Assembly (NCBI RefSeq): GCF_900108315.1
Contig: NZ_FNVB01000007.1
Location: 405,673-469,672 of the forward strand
DNA: 64,000 nucleotides
Direction of reading: 5' to 3'
Source: Saccharopolyspora kobensis
GTDB lineage: Bacteria; Actinomycetota; Actinomycetes; Mycobacteriales; Pseudonocardiaceae
Shown: piece after piece, positions 18,580 through 27,057 of the stretch
How positions within the stretch are numbered: the first letter of the stretch is position 1
Layout of the letters: each line of letters begins with the position of its first letter
Notes under the pieces: model-generated
Seen by the model: the letters and a program-made list of their open reading frames with translations, nothing else
Databases searched by the model: none
What the model was told of the DNA's origin: nothing
Position numbers and translations under genes: made by a program

Positions 18580-19137
18580 TCAGTTCTGCCGCTCCCGCTC
18601 GTGGGTGTGGATCAGCTCCACGCCCTCGCTGGCCAGCGACTTGATGGCGTGCAGGCCGTCCCGGCCCCACGGCCGCGGCTCGCTGTCGATGACGCACAGC
18701 GTGCCGAGCGGGGTGCCGGTGCGGTCGATCAGCGGCGCACCCAGGTAGGAGCGGACGTTCATCCGGTCCACGATGTCGTTGCCCGCGAAGCGCGGGTAGT
18801 CGCAGACGTCCTCCAGCACCAGCGCCATGCCGCGCGCGATGACGTGCGGGCAGTAGCCGGTGTCCAGCGGTGCGGTGCGCATCTCCGGGCCGGCGGTGGC
18901 ACCTTCGTCGGGCATCATCTGCGAGTACAGGCCGCCGACGTACTGGTGGGTCGCGCCGACGAAGTTGACCATCGCGTTGGGCACGCCGAGGGTCTTCGCG
19001 ACCCGCTTGGCGAACGCCTCGAACTCGGGCTCCGGCTTCTCGCCCAGCCCGAGCTGGCGAAGCCTCGCTTGCCGCTCGGCACCGCGGTTGTCGACCGGGG
19101 TCAGATGCCGGTAGCCGGCTTCGTCGAAGGTCGTCAT
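18580..19137 (-). CDS. GAF-domain protein at the end of the cvn operon
   Basis: The 185-residue protein is essentially one GAF sensor domain (F-A-K-R-V-A-K-T-L-G-V-P-N-A-M-V-N-F-V-G, Y-C-P-H-V-I, Y-L-G-A-P-L-I-D-R-T-G-T-P-L-G-T-L-C-V-I-D). It has no output domain. GGAG precedes the ATG at 19137, which lies 25 bp after the stop of the cvnD-like GTPase gene. GAF domains bind small ligands or chromophores and often regulate signalling. Its position suggests it feeds into the conservon, although cvn operons are usually described with four genes or with a P450 as the fifth. Confidence 0.85.
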   Translation of the reverse strand: MTTFDEAGYRHLTPVDNRGAERQARLRQLGLGEKPEPEFEAFAKRVAKTLGVPNAMVNFVGATHQYVGGLYSQMMPDEGATAGPEMRTAPLDTGYCPHVIARGMALVLEDVCDYPRFAGNDIVDRMNVRSYLGAPLIDRTGTPLGTLCVIDSEPRPWGRDGLHAIKSLASEGVELIHTHERERQN

Positions 19138-19162
19138 TGGGAACTCCGTTTCCAAATGGCGT

Positions 19163-19735
19163 CTATAGTGGACGGGCGGTCAGTACGTGCTCGGTCAGCT
19201 TCACCAGCACCGACGCCGCCGATCGCCGATCGCGCGCGTCGCAGAGCACCACCGGCACGTGCGGTTTGATGTCCAGCGCTTCGCGCACCTCCTCGGGCTG
19301 GTAGTGGAACCCGCCCTCGAAGTGGTTGACCGCGATGACGAACTCGATGCCGCGCGACTCGAAGAACTCCACCGCGGCGAAGCAGTCCTCCAGCCGCCGG
19401 GTGTCGGCCAGGACCACCGCGCCGAGCGCGCCGCGCACCAGGTCCTCCCACATGAACCAGAACCGCTCCTGGCCAGGGGTGCCGAACAGGAACAGCACGA
19501 TGTTCTGCGGGTCGAACGTGATGCGCCCGAAGTCCATGGCGACGGTGGTCGTGGTCTTCTCCCCGACACCGGTCAGGTCATCGGTGCCGATGCTGGCGAC
19601 GGTGAGGGTCTCCTCGGTGGTGAGCGGTTCGATCTCGCTGACCGACCGGACGAAAGTGGTCTTCCCGACGCCGAATCCGCCCGCGATCAGGAACTTGAAC
19701 GCGGTCGGGAACAGCTCAGAGCTGTCGGAGACCAT
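19163..19735 (-). CDS. cvnD: Ras-like GTP/ATP-binding protein (CvnD type)
   Basis: The 190-residue protein has a small-GTPase-like core: P-loop G-G-F-G-V-G-K-T-T at about residues 18-26, a switch segment with T-T-T-V-A-M-D-F-G, the G3-like F-G-T-P-G-Q-E-R (residues about 88-95), and A-V-N-H-F-E in place of the usual N-K-x-D. This matches the fourth gene of Streptomyces conservons, which act with a membrane kinase-like protein, a roadblock protein and a DUF742 protein in a G-protein-like relay. It overlaps the end of cvnC by 20 bp. Confidence 0.93.
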   Translation of the reverse strand: MVSDSSELFPTAFKFLIAGGFGVGKTTFVRSVSEIEPLTTEETLTVASIGTDDLTGVGEKTTTTVAMDFGRITFDPQNIVLFLFGTPGQERFWFMWEDLVRGALGAVVLADTRRLEDCFAAVEFFESRGIEFVIAVNHFEGGFHYQPEEVREALDIKPHVPVVLCDARDRRSAASVLVKLTEHVLTARPL

Positions 19736-20075
19736 GCAGCAACGCCTCCAGTTGTTCTCGGTCCGGCATATCGGTGGGCACGCGCGTGGTGATGGCGCCC
19801 CAGTCGATGAGGTCGGACAGCAATACCTTCGTGACCACCGCGGGCTGGCGCAGGTGGGCGGAGACCTCGGCGACCGAGGTGGCGAACCGGCACAGCTCCA
19901 GCATCCTGGCGTGCGTCGGTTCCACCCGGTCAGGGGCGAGACGACCGGTCGACCGCACCAGCGACTGCAGTGACAGCGTCGCGGACGGCTTGGTCCGGCC
20001 GTTGGTGAGCGAGTACGGCCGCAGCAGGGGGCCGGCTTCGTTGTCCAGCCACATCTTCTCCGGAGGTCCCGACAT
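19716..20075 (-). CDS. cvnC: DUF742 protein (CvnC type)
   Basis: This 119-residue product has the DUF742 pattern: L-L-R-P-Y-S-L-T-N-G-R-T-K near residue 20, a helical DNA-binding-like middle (C-R-F-A-T-S-V-A-E-V-S-A-H-L) and V-L-L-S-D-L-I-D-W-G-A-I. DUF742 is the third gene of conservons and has a winged-helix-like segment. The ATG at 20075 is 2 bp from the roadblock stop, and the gene runs 20 bp into cvnD. Confidence 0.93.
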   Translation of the reverse strand: MSGPPEKMWLDNEAGPLLRPYSLTNGRTKPSATLSLQSLVRSTGRLAPDRVEPTHARMLELCRFATSVAEVSAHLRQPAVVTKVLLSDLIDWGAITTRVPTDMPDREQLEALLHGLRQL

Positions 20076-20077
20076 CG

Positions 20078-20515
20078 TCACCTGCCCAGTTCGCCGACGC
20101 CCCGCGCGGCGGCCGGCTGCCGGGATGCGGTGGTCAGGTGCGCGGGCACCCGCTTGACGAGCTGGGCGATCTCGTAGCCCAGCACGGAGGCGTCGGCTTC
20201 CGGGGTGGCGAGCACGACGAGCACCGCGCCCTGGCCGGCGGCGGAGACGAAGAAGATCACGTCGTCGAACTCCGCCACCACCTGCCGGACGCCGCCGCCG
20301 GCACCGAAGCGGTAGCCGCCGTTGCGGGCCAGCGAGCACTGCGCGGCGGCCCAGGCGGCCAGCGCGTCGGCCTCGTCGGAATCCAGTCCGTGGTGGTATC
20401 GGCGCAGTCCGTCCGAGGAGGCCAGCAGGGCGCAGCGGGTGTGCGGAACCCGGCGCATCAGATCGGCGAGCAGCCAGCTCAGGTCGGATGCCGAGCCGGG
20501 CACGTCATTGGCCAT
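20078..20515 (-). CDS. cvnB: Roadblock/LC7-domain protein (CvnB type)
   Basis: The 145-residue protein is a roadblock domain (D-L-S-W-L-L-A-D-L-M-R-R-V-P-H-T-R-C-A-L-L-A-S-S-D-G-L and a glycine-rich strand). In conservons and in MglB-type systems roadblock proteins regulate the partner GTPase. It follows the kinase-like gene by 45 bp and is followed at 2 bp by the DUF742 gene. Confidence 0.93.
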   Translation of the reverse strand: MANDVPGSASDLSWLLADLMRRVPHTRCALLASSDGLRRYHHGLDSDEADALAAWAAAQCSLARNGGYRFGAGGGVRQVVAEFDDVIFFVSAAGQGAVLVVLATPEADASVLGYEIAQLVKRVPAHLTTASRQPAAARGVGELGR

Positions 20516-20560
20516 CGGTAGAGAACTCCTTGGGATCAGTGCGGGGGAGGAGCGAGCGGG

Positions 20561-22450
20561 TCAGCCCGACTGGTCGTCGGGGCGTCGGTCGGCGACTCCG
20601 CCTTCGACGCCCTGACGGAAGGACGCCCACAAGCCTGGGTTTGGCCCGCCGCGCGGGGTGTCGTCGGTCCGCGGACCGCCGGCGAGCTCCGGTGCGACGT
20701 AGCTCTTCGTTCGATCGCGCCGCGGCAGCGGCGGCCGCTTCTCGTCGATGAGCACCTTCTCTCCGGGGAACTGCCCGGTGGGGGTCGGCTCGCTCGGGAG
20801 CTGCGTTCTGGGGAACTGCATGGTCGTGTCCGAGGAGCTCGGCTTCTCCGCCGGGACGACTCCGGTGTGCCGCCCGTAGGACGGCGCCGAATTCCCGTTG
20901 GAACCGCCGGACATGCTCTCGACGGGAGCGCGGTGCACGCCGCGTCGAGTGCCGTTCTCGGGTGCGTGGACCGGCTCGGGCGGGGCGGGCCACGCCTCGA
21001 TCCGCTCCTGCCTGATCGCCGGCTCCGGCTTGGCGGCCGGTTCGGGTGCGACCGGCTCGGGCGCGGCGACCGGTTCCGGCCTGGCCACCGGCTCCTGCCT
21101 GGGCGGCGGTTCCGGTGCGGCCACCGGCTCCGGCGCGGCGGCCGGTTCCGGCTGGGGAGCCGGTTCCGGTGCCACGATGGCGTCCACGGGGGACCGCTCC
21201 GGCTCCCCGTCCTCGACCTCGCCGAGCAGCTTGTTCGGGATCACCACGTGGGCGTCGGTGCCGCCGTACATGTTGTTCTCGAGCTCGACGGCGACCTGGT
21301 GCCGCTGGCCGATCTGGGCGACCACGTACAGCCCGATCCGGCCGTCCTTGAGCCGCTCGTCGCGGTCCACGGTGCCGGGGTTGGCGAGCAGCTCGTTGAG
21401 CTGGGTGCGGTCGGCCGGGCTCATGCCCAGCCCGCGGTCGCGGATGTCGATCGCCATGCCCGCGGTGACCCGCTGGGTGCTCACCGTGACCTGGGTGTCG
21501 GGTTCGGAGAACGAGGTCGCGTTCTCGACGAGCTCGGCGACCAGGTGGATGACGTCGGCGACCGCGTGCCCGTGCAGCGTGCCGTCGACCGGCGGGATCA
21601 CCTTGACCCGGGCGTAGTGCTCGACCTCGGCGACCGCCGAGCGCAGCACGGTGTACATCGCGACCGGCTGGCTCCACTGGCGCCGCGGCATCGAACCGCC
21701 GAGCACCGCGAGGCTCTCCGCCTGCCTGCGGACGCCGGTGACCAGGTGGTCGACGGCGAACAGGCCCTTGAGCAGGTCCGGGTCCTCGACGCGCTGCTCG
21801 AGGTCGTCGAGCCGCTGGATGGCGCGGTGCGCCAGCGACTGCACCCGGCGGGCGATGTTGGCGAACACCGCGACGCTCGGGTCGACGGCCGCCCCGCTCT
21901 CGGTGAACTGCTGCATGCGGACCACGGCGAACTCGGCGGCGGCCTGCGCCTGCCGGATCTCGTAGGAGAGCAGCTCGAAGGGGTCGCTGCTCGCGCCGGG
22001 CTCACCGGTGGGCCACCTCGGCGCGGGCTGGTCGCCGGCCTGGACGCGCTCCACCAGCTGGGGAAGTTCTTCCCGGCCCTGGGCGATCTCCTTGCGCAGG
22101 GTCTCGATCCACTGCCGCTCGCGGCGCGCGTTGTCGATGAGGGAGCGCTGCGCGTCCTTGGAGGAGTCCTCGGAGCGCTCGTTGAGCTCGGTGGCGGTGG
22201 CGGTCGCCTTGCGGAATCCTATGAGGAGAACGGCTATGCAGCCGATCCCTCCGACCCCGAGCGCTGCGTAGCGCAGCTCGACGGGCGTGTCCAGGGCCAG
22301 CACCACGGCCACGGCGATGCCCAGCAGGGCCACCACCACCAGCGGGAGCATGACCAGTCGCTGCAGCTCGGGCCGCAGGTCTTCATCCGCGTCGGACGTC
22401 GACGCGGGTAACCGCTCGGGCTCCGATGCGGCTAAAGGGAACTCAGACAT
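20561..22450 (-). CDS. cvnA: Conservon sensor kinase-like protein (CvnA type)
   Basis: The 629-residue protein has two closely spaced membrane helices (about 32-53 and 58-79) with almost no external loop, a helical dimerisation region, and a histidine-kinase-type ATPase domain (H-L-V-A-E-L-V-E-N-A-T-S-F-S and D-I-R-D-R-G-L-G-M). Next comes a long Pro/Ala/Glu-rich tail with repeated P-E-P-V-A and A-P-E-P units (roughly residues 420-510). I see no standard H-box, as is usual for CvnA. The ATG at 22450 has AAGGA upstream; the frame continues to 22513 without a better site. First gene of the operon. Confidence 0.9.
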   Translation of the reverse strand: MSEFPLAASEPERLPASTSDADEDLRPELQRLVMLPLVVVALLGIAVAVVLALDTPVELRYAALGVGGIGCIAVLLIGFRKATATATELNERSEDSSKDAQRSLIDNARRERQWIETLRKEIAQGREELPQLVERVQAGDQPAPRWPTGEPGASSDPFELLSYEIRQAQAAAEFAVVRMQQFTESGAAVDPSVAVFANIARRVQSLAHRAIQRLDDLEQRVEDPDLLKGLFAVDHLVTGVRRQAESLAVLGGSMPRRQWSQPVAMYTVLRSAVAEVEHYARVKVIPPVDGTLHGHAVADVIHLVAELVENATSFSEPDTQVTVSTQRVTAGMAIDIRDRGLGMSPADRTQLNELLANPGTVDRDERLKDGRIGLYVVAQIGQRHQVAVELENNMYGGTDAHVVIPNKLLGEVEDGEPERSPVDAIVAPEPAPQPEPAAAPEPVAAPEPPPRQEPVARPEPVAAPEPVAPEPAAKPEPAIRQERIEAWPAPPEPVHAPENGTRRGVHRAPVESMSGGSNGNSAPSYGRHTGVVPAEKPSSSDTTMQFPRTQLPSEPTPTGQFPGEKVLIDEKRPPLPRRDRTKSYVAPELAGGPRTDDTPRGGPNPGLWASFRQGVEGGVADRRPDDQSG

Positions 22451-22851
22451 CAGCGTCCTTGGTCGGGGGAGACGGCGACGGGTGCGCGAAGCACCGGGGG
22501 TCGGGGGCGTCACCGCGGGACTACTGGTGTTTCACTTGTTGATCAACTCATCACCGGGGTGATCCTAGCGACCCTAGTGGAGAATCAGTAGCGAGGGTGT
22601 TGACCTTCGGAAACGCTTGAATTAAGCCCGCAACGGGCGATGACGTGCGCGAAGTGCCCGCGCGTCGGCCCGATCCGGTCCGCGCTGGGCGATTTCGGGC
22701 GGGATCGGTCCAGTGGTCGCCCACCGCGCGATCCCGCCCGTCCGGAGCGTCGGGCTGACCTGTGCGAACGGCTCTCCTCTAGCATCCGAACGCGATCTTG
22801 AGGTCGTCCGTTCGGGTGATTCTTGTGACGGCGGACACTCCGGGCCGCCGG
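22451..22851. other. Non-coding gap upstream of the cvn operon
   Basis: These 401 bp hold no gene I can support. The part at 22540-22640 is less GC-rich. On the minus strand it contains TAGGAT and TAGGGT hexamers that could be -10 elements for the cvn operon. The 3' end of the ABC permease gene lies just beyond. Confidence 0.4.
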
Positions 22852-23787
22852 TCAGCTGGTGATGTCCTTGCGCTGGAAGCGCCAGATCGCCAGCACGGTG
22901 AACACCATCGCGTAGGCCAGCGCGGAGAACGCCCCGTGCGCGACGTCGGTCCAGTCGGCCTCGGCGCCGAGCAGGTCGGCGTAAGCGGTCGAGTAGTGCG
23001 TCGGCAGGTAGGCGCGCAGGCTCCCGAGCGCGTTGATCTGGTCCAGGATCTCGGACAGGATCGACACCACGACCGCGCCGCCGACCGCGCCGAGCGGCGC
23101 GTCGGTGCTCACGCTGAGCAGCAGCGCGAGACCGGCGATCCAGGTCAGGTGCACGGCCAGGTAAGCGGTGGCCGCGGCCAGGCTCACCAGCCCGGCCGGG
23201 AACGGCACCGCCTCGCCGGTGATCGTCACCAGGTTCCCGGTGCCGTACCACAGCACGCCGACGCCCAGCGCCATCGCGGTCAGCAGCACCAGCCCGAAGA
23301 CCGAGAGCAGCCCGGCGACGATCGCCTTCTGCCGGAGCATCCGGACGCGCGGGACCGGCGCAGCCAGCAGGTACTTCAGGCTCGACCACGAGGATTCGCT
23401 GGCCACCGTGTCGCCGAAGAACAGCGCGACCACCACGACCAGCAGGAAGCCGGTCGAGACGAACAGGGTGAACACGGTGAAGTTCAGCCCGCTCTGGGTG
23501 GCCATGTCGGCCAGCGTCCGCCCGCGCCCGCCCGCGTCGCCGATCTCGAACGACAGCAGCAGCAACACCGGCAGCACGACCAGGAAGCCCAGCGTCAGCC
23601 GGGTGCGGCGGCGGCGCAGCTGGCGGATCAGCTCCACCCGCACCGGCAGCGTCCGCCGCGCCCGGTAGCCCTCGATGCCGCCGTCCGGCTGCGCCGGGTG
23701 GCTGCGCCCCGAGAGCACCAGCGCGGTTTCGGTGGTGTCCAGCTTGCCGACCTTCGGGGGCTCGCTGAACCGCGGCTCGTCGGTCAC
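22852..23787 (-). CDS. ABC-2 type permease partner of the hydrolase-ATPase fusion
   Basis: The 311-residue protein has a roughly 70-residue cytosolic N-terminus (ending R-Q-L-R-R-R-R-T-R) and about six membrane helices. The segment W-S-S-L-K-Y-L-L-A-A-P-V-P-R is typical of ABC-2/NatB-like permeases, whose cytosolic loop contacts the ATPase. The GTG start at 23787 overlaps the stop of the preceding gene by 4 bp (GTGA). One ATPase gene and one permease gene suggest an exporter of two of each subunit. The cargo is unknown. Confidence 0.85.
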   Translation of the reverse strand: MTDEPRFSEPPKVGKLDTTETALVLSGRSHPAQPDGGIEGYRARRTLPVRVELIRQLRRRRTRLTLGFLVVLPVLLLLSFEIGDAGGRGRTLADMATQSGLNFTVFTLFVSTGFLLVVVVALFFGDTVASESSWSSLKYLLAAPVPRVRMLRQKAIVAGLLSVFGLVLLTAMALGVGVLWYGTGNLVTITGEAVPFPAGLVSLAAATAYLAVHLTWIAGLALLLSVSTDAPLGAVGGAVVVSILSEILDQINALGSLRAYLPTHYSTAYADLLGAEADWTDVAHGAFSALAYAMVFTVLAIWRFQRKDITS

Positions 23788-26648
23788 CTGCTCTCCTCTC
23801 CGACCAGCTGCAGGAAGGCGTCCTCCAGGCGTCGCCGCGGCCCGACCTGGTGCACCGAGATCCCGGAGTCCACCAGCACGTTGACCGCCACGGCGGCCTT
23901 GTGCCCGGACAGGTCGGCGTGCACCAGGTCGCCGTCGACCTCCACCTGGCCCAGCCCTTCGATCGTGCGCAGCGCCGCGGCGGCCTGCTGCGGCTCGTCG
24001 ACCCGGAACGTCGCCGCGCCGTCGACCGCCACGACGTCGGCCACGCTGCCGGTGGTCACCAGCCGGCCGTTGTGCATCACGACCACGTGGGTGCAGGTCT
24101 GCTCGACCTCGGCGAGCAGGTGGCTGGAGACCAGCACCGACCGCCCGGTGGCGGCGTAGCGGCGCAGGATCTCGCGCATCTGGTGGATCTGCGGCGGGTC
24201 CAGCCCGTTGGTCGGCTCGTCGAGCACCAGCAGCTCGGGCAGCCCGAGCATCGCCTGCGCGATCGCCAGCCGCTGCTTCATGCCCTGGCTGTAGCCGCGG
24301 ACGCGGCGGTGCGCGGCGCTGCCCAGCCCGGCGATCTGCAGCACCTCGTCGAACCGGGCCTGCAGCATCGGGCGCCCGGTCGCCGCCCAGTAGTACCGCA
24401 GGTTGTCCACACCGGACAGATGAGGCAGGAAGCCGGGGGACTCCACCAGCGCGCCCACCCGGGACAGCACCGGCGCCCCGGGCACCAGCCGGTGGCCGAA
24501 GAGCCGGATCTGACCGGAGCTGGGCTGCAGCAGGCCGAGCATCATCCGCAGCGTGGTGGTCTTGCCCGCCCCGTTGGGGCCGAGCAGGCCGACGATCTGC
24601 CCGCGCTCGACCCGGATGGACAGGTCCTGCACGGCGGCGGGCTTGTCCGGGTAGGACTTCGTCAGCCCGGCGATCACCAGGGGCGTGTCGGCCAGCATCG
24701 GGTCGAGGTCGTCGCTGCTCTTGCGGCGGATCCGCGAGATCACCCACGCGATCAGCGCCAGCCCGGCGAGGCCCCCGATGCCCACCAGCGGAGCGGTCGG
24801 CACGGCGTCGGCGCTGCTGGTCGTCCCGCGCACCGACGGGATCGACACCGTCGCGTCGCCGGCCAGCCCGATCAGGTGCACGGCGGGTTCCTTCGGCACC
24901 GCGTAGGCCTGGTCGGTGGTCGTCACCGCCAGCTCCAGGCGGTGACCGGTCTCCAGCGGGTGCACCACGCCGGGCAGCGCCACGTCGACCTCGACCGGGC
25001 TGCCGTCCGGCGGCAGGTCCGTCACGTGCAGCGGGGCGACCGCGTTGCCGATCAAGGTGCGCTTCTGCTCGGCGTCGACGTCGTAGAGCTTGGCGAACAG
25101 CACCGCGCTGCCGGTGCTGGGCTGGCCCGGCACCGAGGCCACCGACAACCGCGTTCGCGGCGTGCCGGAGATCAGCAGCTGGCTCTCCAGCGGTTCGGTG
25201 CGGAACACCGCGGTCTGGCCGGGCAGGTCGCGCGCCAGCGACTGGCCGAGGCTGCCCGCGGCGTCGAGCACCTGCCCGGCGCCGGGCAGCGAGCTGGTCG
25301 TCGCCGGGCTGCCGCCGGGCGGGTTGACCACTTCGGTGGGCGATCCGCGCAGCGCCAGCGCGAAGCGCGGAACCCGCTCCTGGCCGCCCACGCCCGGGTA
25401 GGCGTCGGCGGTGACGGTGCGGACCGGGATCTCGCCGTTGCGCTGCGGCCGCCCGGCGATGTCGAAGGCGAAGGCCGTGCCGGGATCGAGCCCCGGTTCG
25501 ACGCCGCCGAGGTGGTGGGCGAACCAGTCGGCGATCTGCTGGCGCAGTTCGGGCCCGGGCTCACCGCCGTCGTGGCCGCCCGCGAACCAGATCGTCTTGA
25601 CCGGCGTGCCCGCCGCGCTGATCTGCCGGGCGTTGGCATCGGCCTGGTCGAGGCCGAACAGGGTGTCCCGCTCGCCCTGCACCAGCAGCGTCGGCGCCTT
25701 GATCCGCGAGGTGACCGACTTCGGCGAGACCCGGTCGAGCAGGTCCAGCGTGGCCTGCCCGGCCCGCCCGGTCTGCGCCACCTCGCTGTAGGCGGCGCAC
25801 ACCTGGGCGGTGAAGTTCCCGCAGGTCAGCGACTGCTCCTGGAGGCTGGTCGAGGTGCTCGGGGCGCCTCCGTTCGGCTGCGCGTCCGGCCGGGGTGCGC
25901 TCCCGGCGGCGAACAGCAGCCCGGCCCACGCCTGCTTGAGCACGCCGTGGTCGTTGAACGAGCCGCCCGCCGGGGTGGTGGCGGGGCCCGCCAGGCGGGC
26001 GGCGTTGTTGGGCAGCAGCGCCTGGCCGAGGTCGTTGTAGGTCATCACCGGGGCGATGACGTCGACCCGCGGGTCCTGGCCGGCCAGCAGCAGGCTCAGC
26101 GCGCCTCCGTAGGACGTGCCGGTGACGCCGACCTTCGGGTCGCCGTCGCTGTTGCGGGCGACCTCGGGCTGGCGGGCGAGCCAGTCGAGCAGCTGCTGGG
26201 CGTCCTTGACCTCGTAGTCGGGGTCGTTGAGCGCGATCTGGCCGGTGCTGCGGCCGAATCCGCGGGAGGAGTAGGTGAGCACCGTGAAGCCGCGCTGCAC
26301 CAGTTCGTGCGCCTGCGCGGCGGTGTCGTCCTTGCTGCCGCCGAAGCCGTGCGCGAGCAGGATCGTCGGCGCCGGGGTCTCCTCCGGGGCGTAGAGGGTG
26401 ACGTCGAGCTGGATCCGCTGGTCGTCGTCGGGGCCGTCCAGCACGTCCACCATCGCCTCGCGGGGAGGTTCCGGTGCGGTGCGGCGGGGTTGCTCGCCGG
26501 ACCACAGGAGCGTGGTGAGCACCACCACGGCGATGCAGGACAGCGCGGCCAGCGCGAGGCGCGTGCGGCGGCGACGGGATGCGGACACGTTTTCGACAGT
26601 AGGGGAAGTGGGAGGCACCGGTTCGTATCCAGACGAGTGCGAAGACAA
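23784..26648 (-). CDS. Fusion: extracytoplasmic alpha/beta hydrolase + membrane helix + ABC ATPase
   Basis: The 954-residue protein has an N-terminal membrane helix (about 31-49), then an alpha/beta hydrolase related to the X-Pro dipeptidyl-peptidase/CocE group: oxyanion H-G-F-G-G at 100-104, nucleophile Ser179 in G-T-S-Y-G, likely Asp328 in G-E-R-D and His359 in G-G-H-D. A beta-rich domain follows to about 600 (the XPP C-terminal jelly-roll region). A second helix (about 619-640) precedes a complete ABC ATPase at about 657-954, with Walker A G-P-N-G-A-G-K-T-T (690-698), signature Y-S-Q-G-M-K-Q-R (786-793) and Walker B L-V-L-D-E-P. Two helices put the hydrolase outside and the ATPase inside, which is topologically sound. 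The permease gene follows with a 4-bp overlap. Confidence 0.88.
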   Translation of the reverse strand: MSSHSSGYEPVPPTSPTVENVSASRRRRTRLALAALSCIAVVVLTTLLWSGEQPRRTAPEPPREAMVDVLDGPDDDQRIQLDVTLYAPEETPAPTILLAHGFGGSKDDTAAQAHELVQRGFTVLTYSSRGFGRSTGQIALNDPDYEVKDAQQLLDWLARQPEVARNSDGDPKVGVTGTSYGGALSLLLAGQDPRVDVIAPVMTYNDLGQALLPNNAARLAGPATTPAGGSFNDHGVLKQAWAGLLFAAGSAPRPDAQPNGGAPSTSTSLQEQSLTCGNFTAQVCAAYSEVAQTGRAGQATLDLLDRVSPKSVTSRIKAPTLLVQGERDTLFGLDQADANARQISAAGTPVKTIWFAGGHDGGEPGPELRQQIADWFAHHLGGVEPGLDPGTAFAFDIAGRPQRNGEIPVRTVTADAYPGVGGQERVPRFALALRGSPTEVVNPPGGSPATTSSLPGAGQVLDAAGSLGQSLARDLPGQTAVFRTEPLESQLLISGTPRTRLSVASVPGQPSTGSAVLFAKLYDVDAEQKRTLIGNAVAPLHVTDLPPDGSPVEVDVALPGVVHPLETGHRLELAVTTTDQAYAVPKEPAVHLIGLAGDATVSIPSVRGTTSSADAVPTAPLVGIGGLAGLALIAWVISRIRRKSSDDLDPMLADTPLVIAGLTKSYPDKPAAVQDLSIRVERGQIVGLLGPNGAGKTTTLRMMLGLLQPSSGQIRLFGHRLVPGAPVLSRVGALVESPGFLPHLSGVDNLRYYWAATGRPMLQARFDEVLQIAGLGSAAHRRVRGYSQGMKQRLAIAQAMLGLPELLVLDEPTNGLDPPQIHQMREILRRYAATGRSVLVSSHLLAEVEQTCTHVVVMHNGRLVTTGSVADVVAVDGAATFRVDEPQQAAAALRTIEGLGQVEVDGDLVHADLSGHKAAVAVNVLVDSGISVHQVGPRRRLEDAFLQLVGEESR

Positions 26649-26920
26649 GAAGCTATGAACCAGAGACCAAACAGCAACCGGACACCTCGTCGTGCCCGCC
26701 GCCGGGTCGTCGCCGCATCCCCGCGTGCGACCGGGTGTCGGTGATCATAACGATGATCGGCCGCGGTGCAATGGCCGCTTCGGCCGCCGTCGGGGTGATG
26801 TGAGGGCGCTTCGCATTGCTGCCCGTGGACCTGCGCCGTACCGTCCGTGCGTGATGTTCGTTGCTCATGCGCACCCCGCCTGGTGTCGAGGCGCGCGGGT
26901 AAGTGACAATCTTGGCAAGT

Positions 26921-27057
26921 GGAGGGGAGTATTCCTTCGCGGCGGTGTCGTCATCACGGAACTTGCCTGGACAAGCCCGGTGCCGTCGACCGGCCTCAGC
27001 AGGCCGGTGGAAGAGACCTCCGGTCCCTTGGCGCGTGCCCTGAACCGGAGGTGATTC
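26921..27057 (+). promoter_or_regulatory. yybP-ykoY (Mn2+) riboswitch with translational expression platform
   Basis: The leader of the TerC gene matches the conserved elements of the yybP-ykoY riboswitch in order: GGGGAGTA at 26924-26931, GTCGTCATCACG at about 26946, CCGGTGCCGTCGAC at about 26977 and GGAAGAGACCTCC ending at 27021. The ends GGAGG (26921-26925) and CCTCC (27017-27021) form stem P1. The 3' side of P1, ACCTCCGG (27016-27023), is also perfectly complementary to CCGGAGGT (27045-27052), which contains the ribosome-binding site. Metal-stabilised P1 would therefore free the ribosome site, giving an ON switch. The family senses Mn2+ and often controls TerC-like exporters. Confidence 0.85.

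Noticed and set aside
23850..26744. 964-residue plus-strand reading frame opposite the hydrolase-ATPase gene
   Set aside because: Low-complexity His/Arg/Gly/Gln composition and no domain; the minus-strand product has a complete set of motifs.
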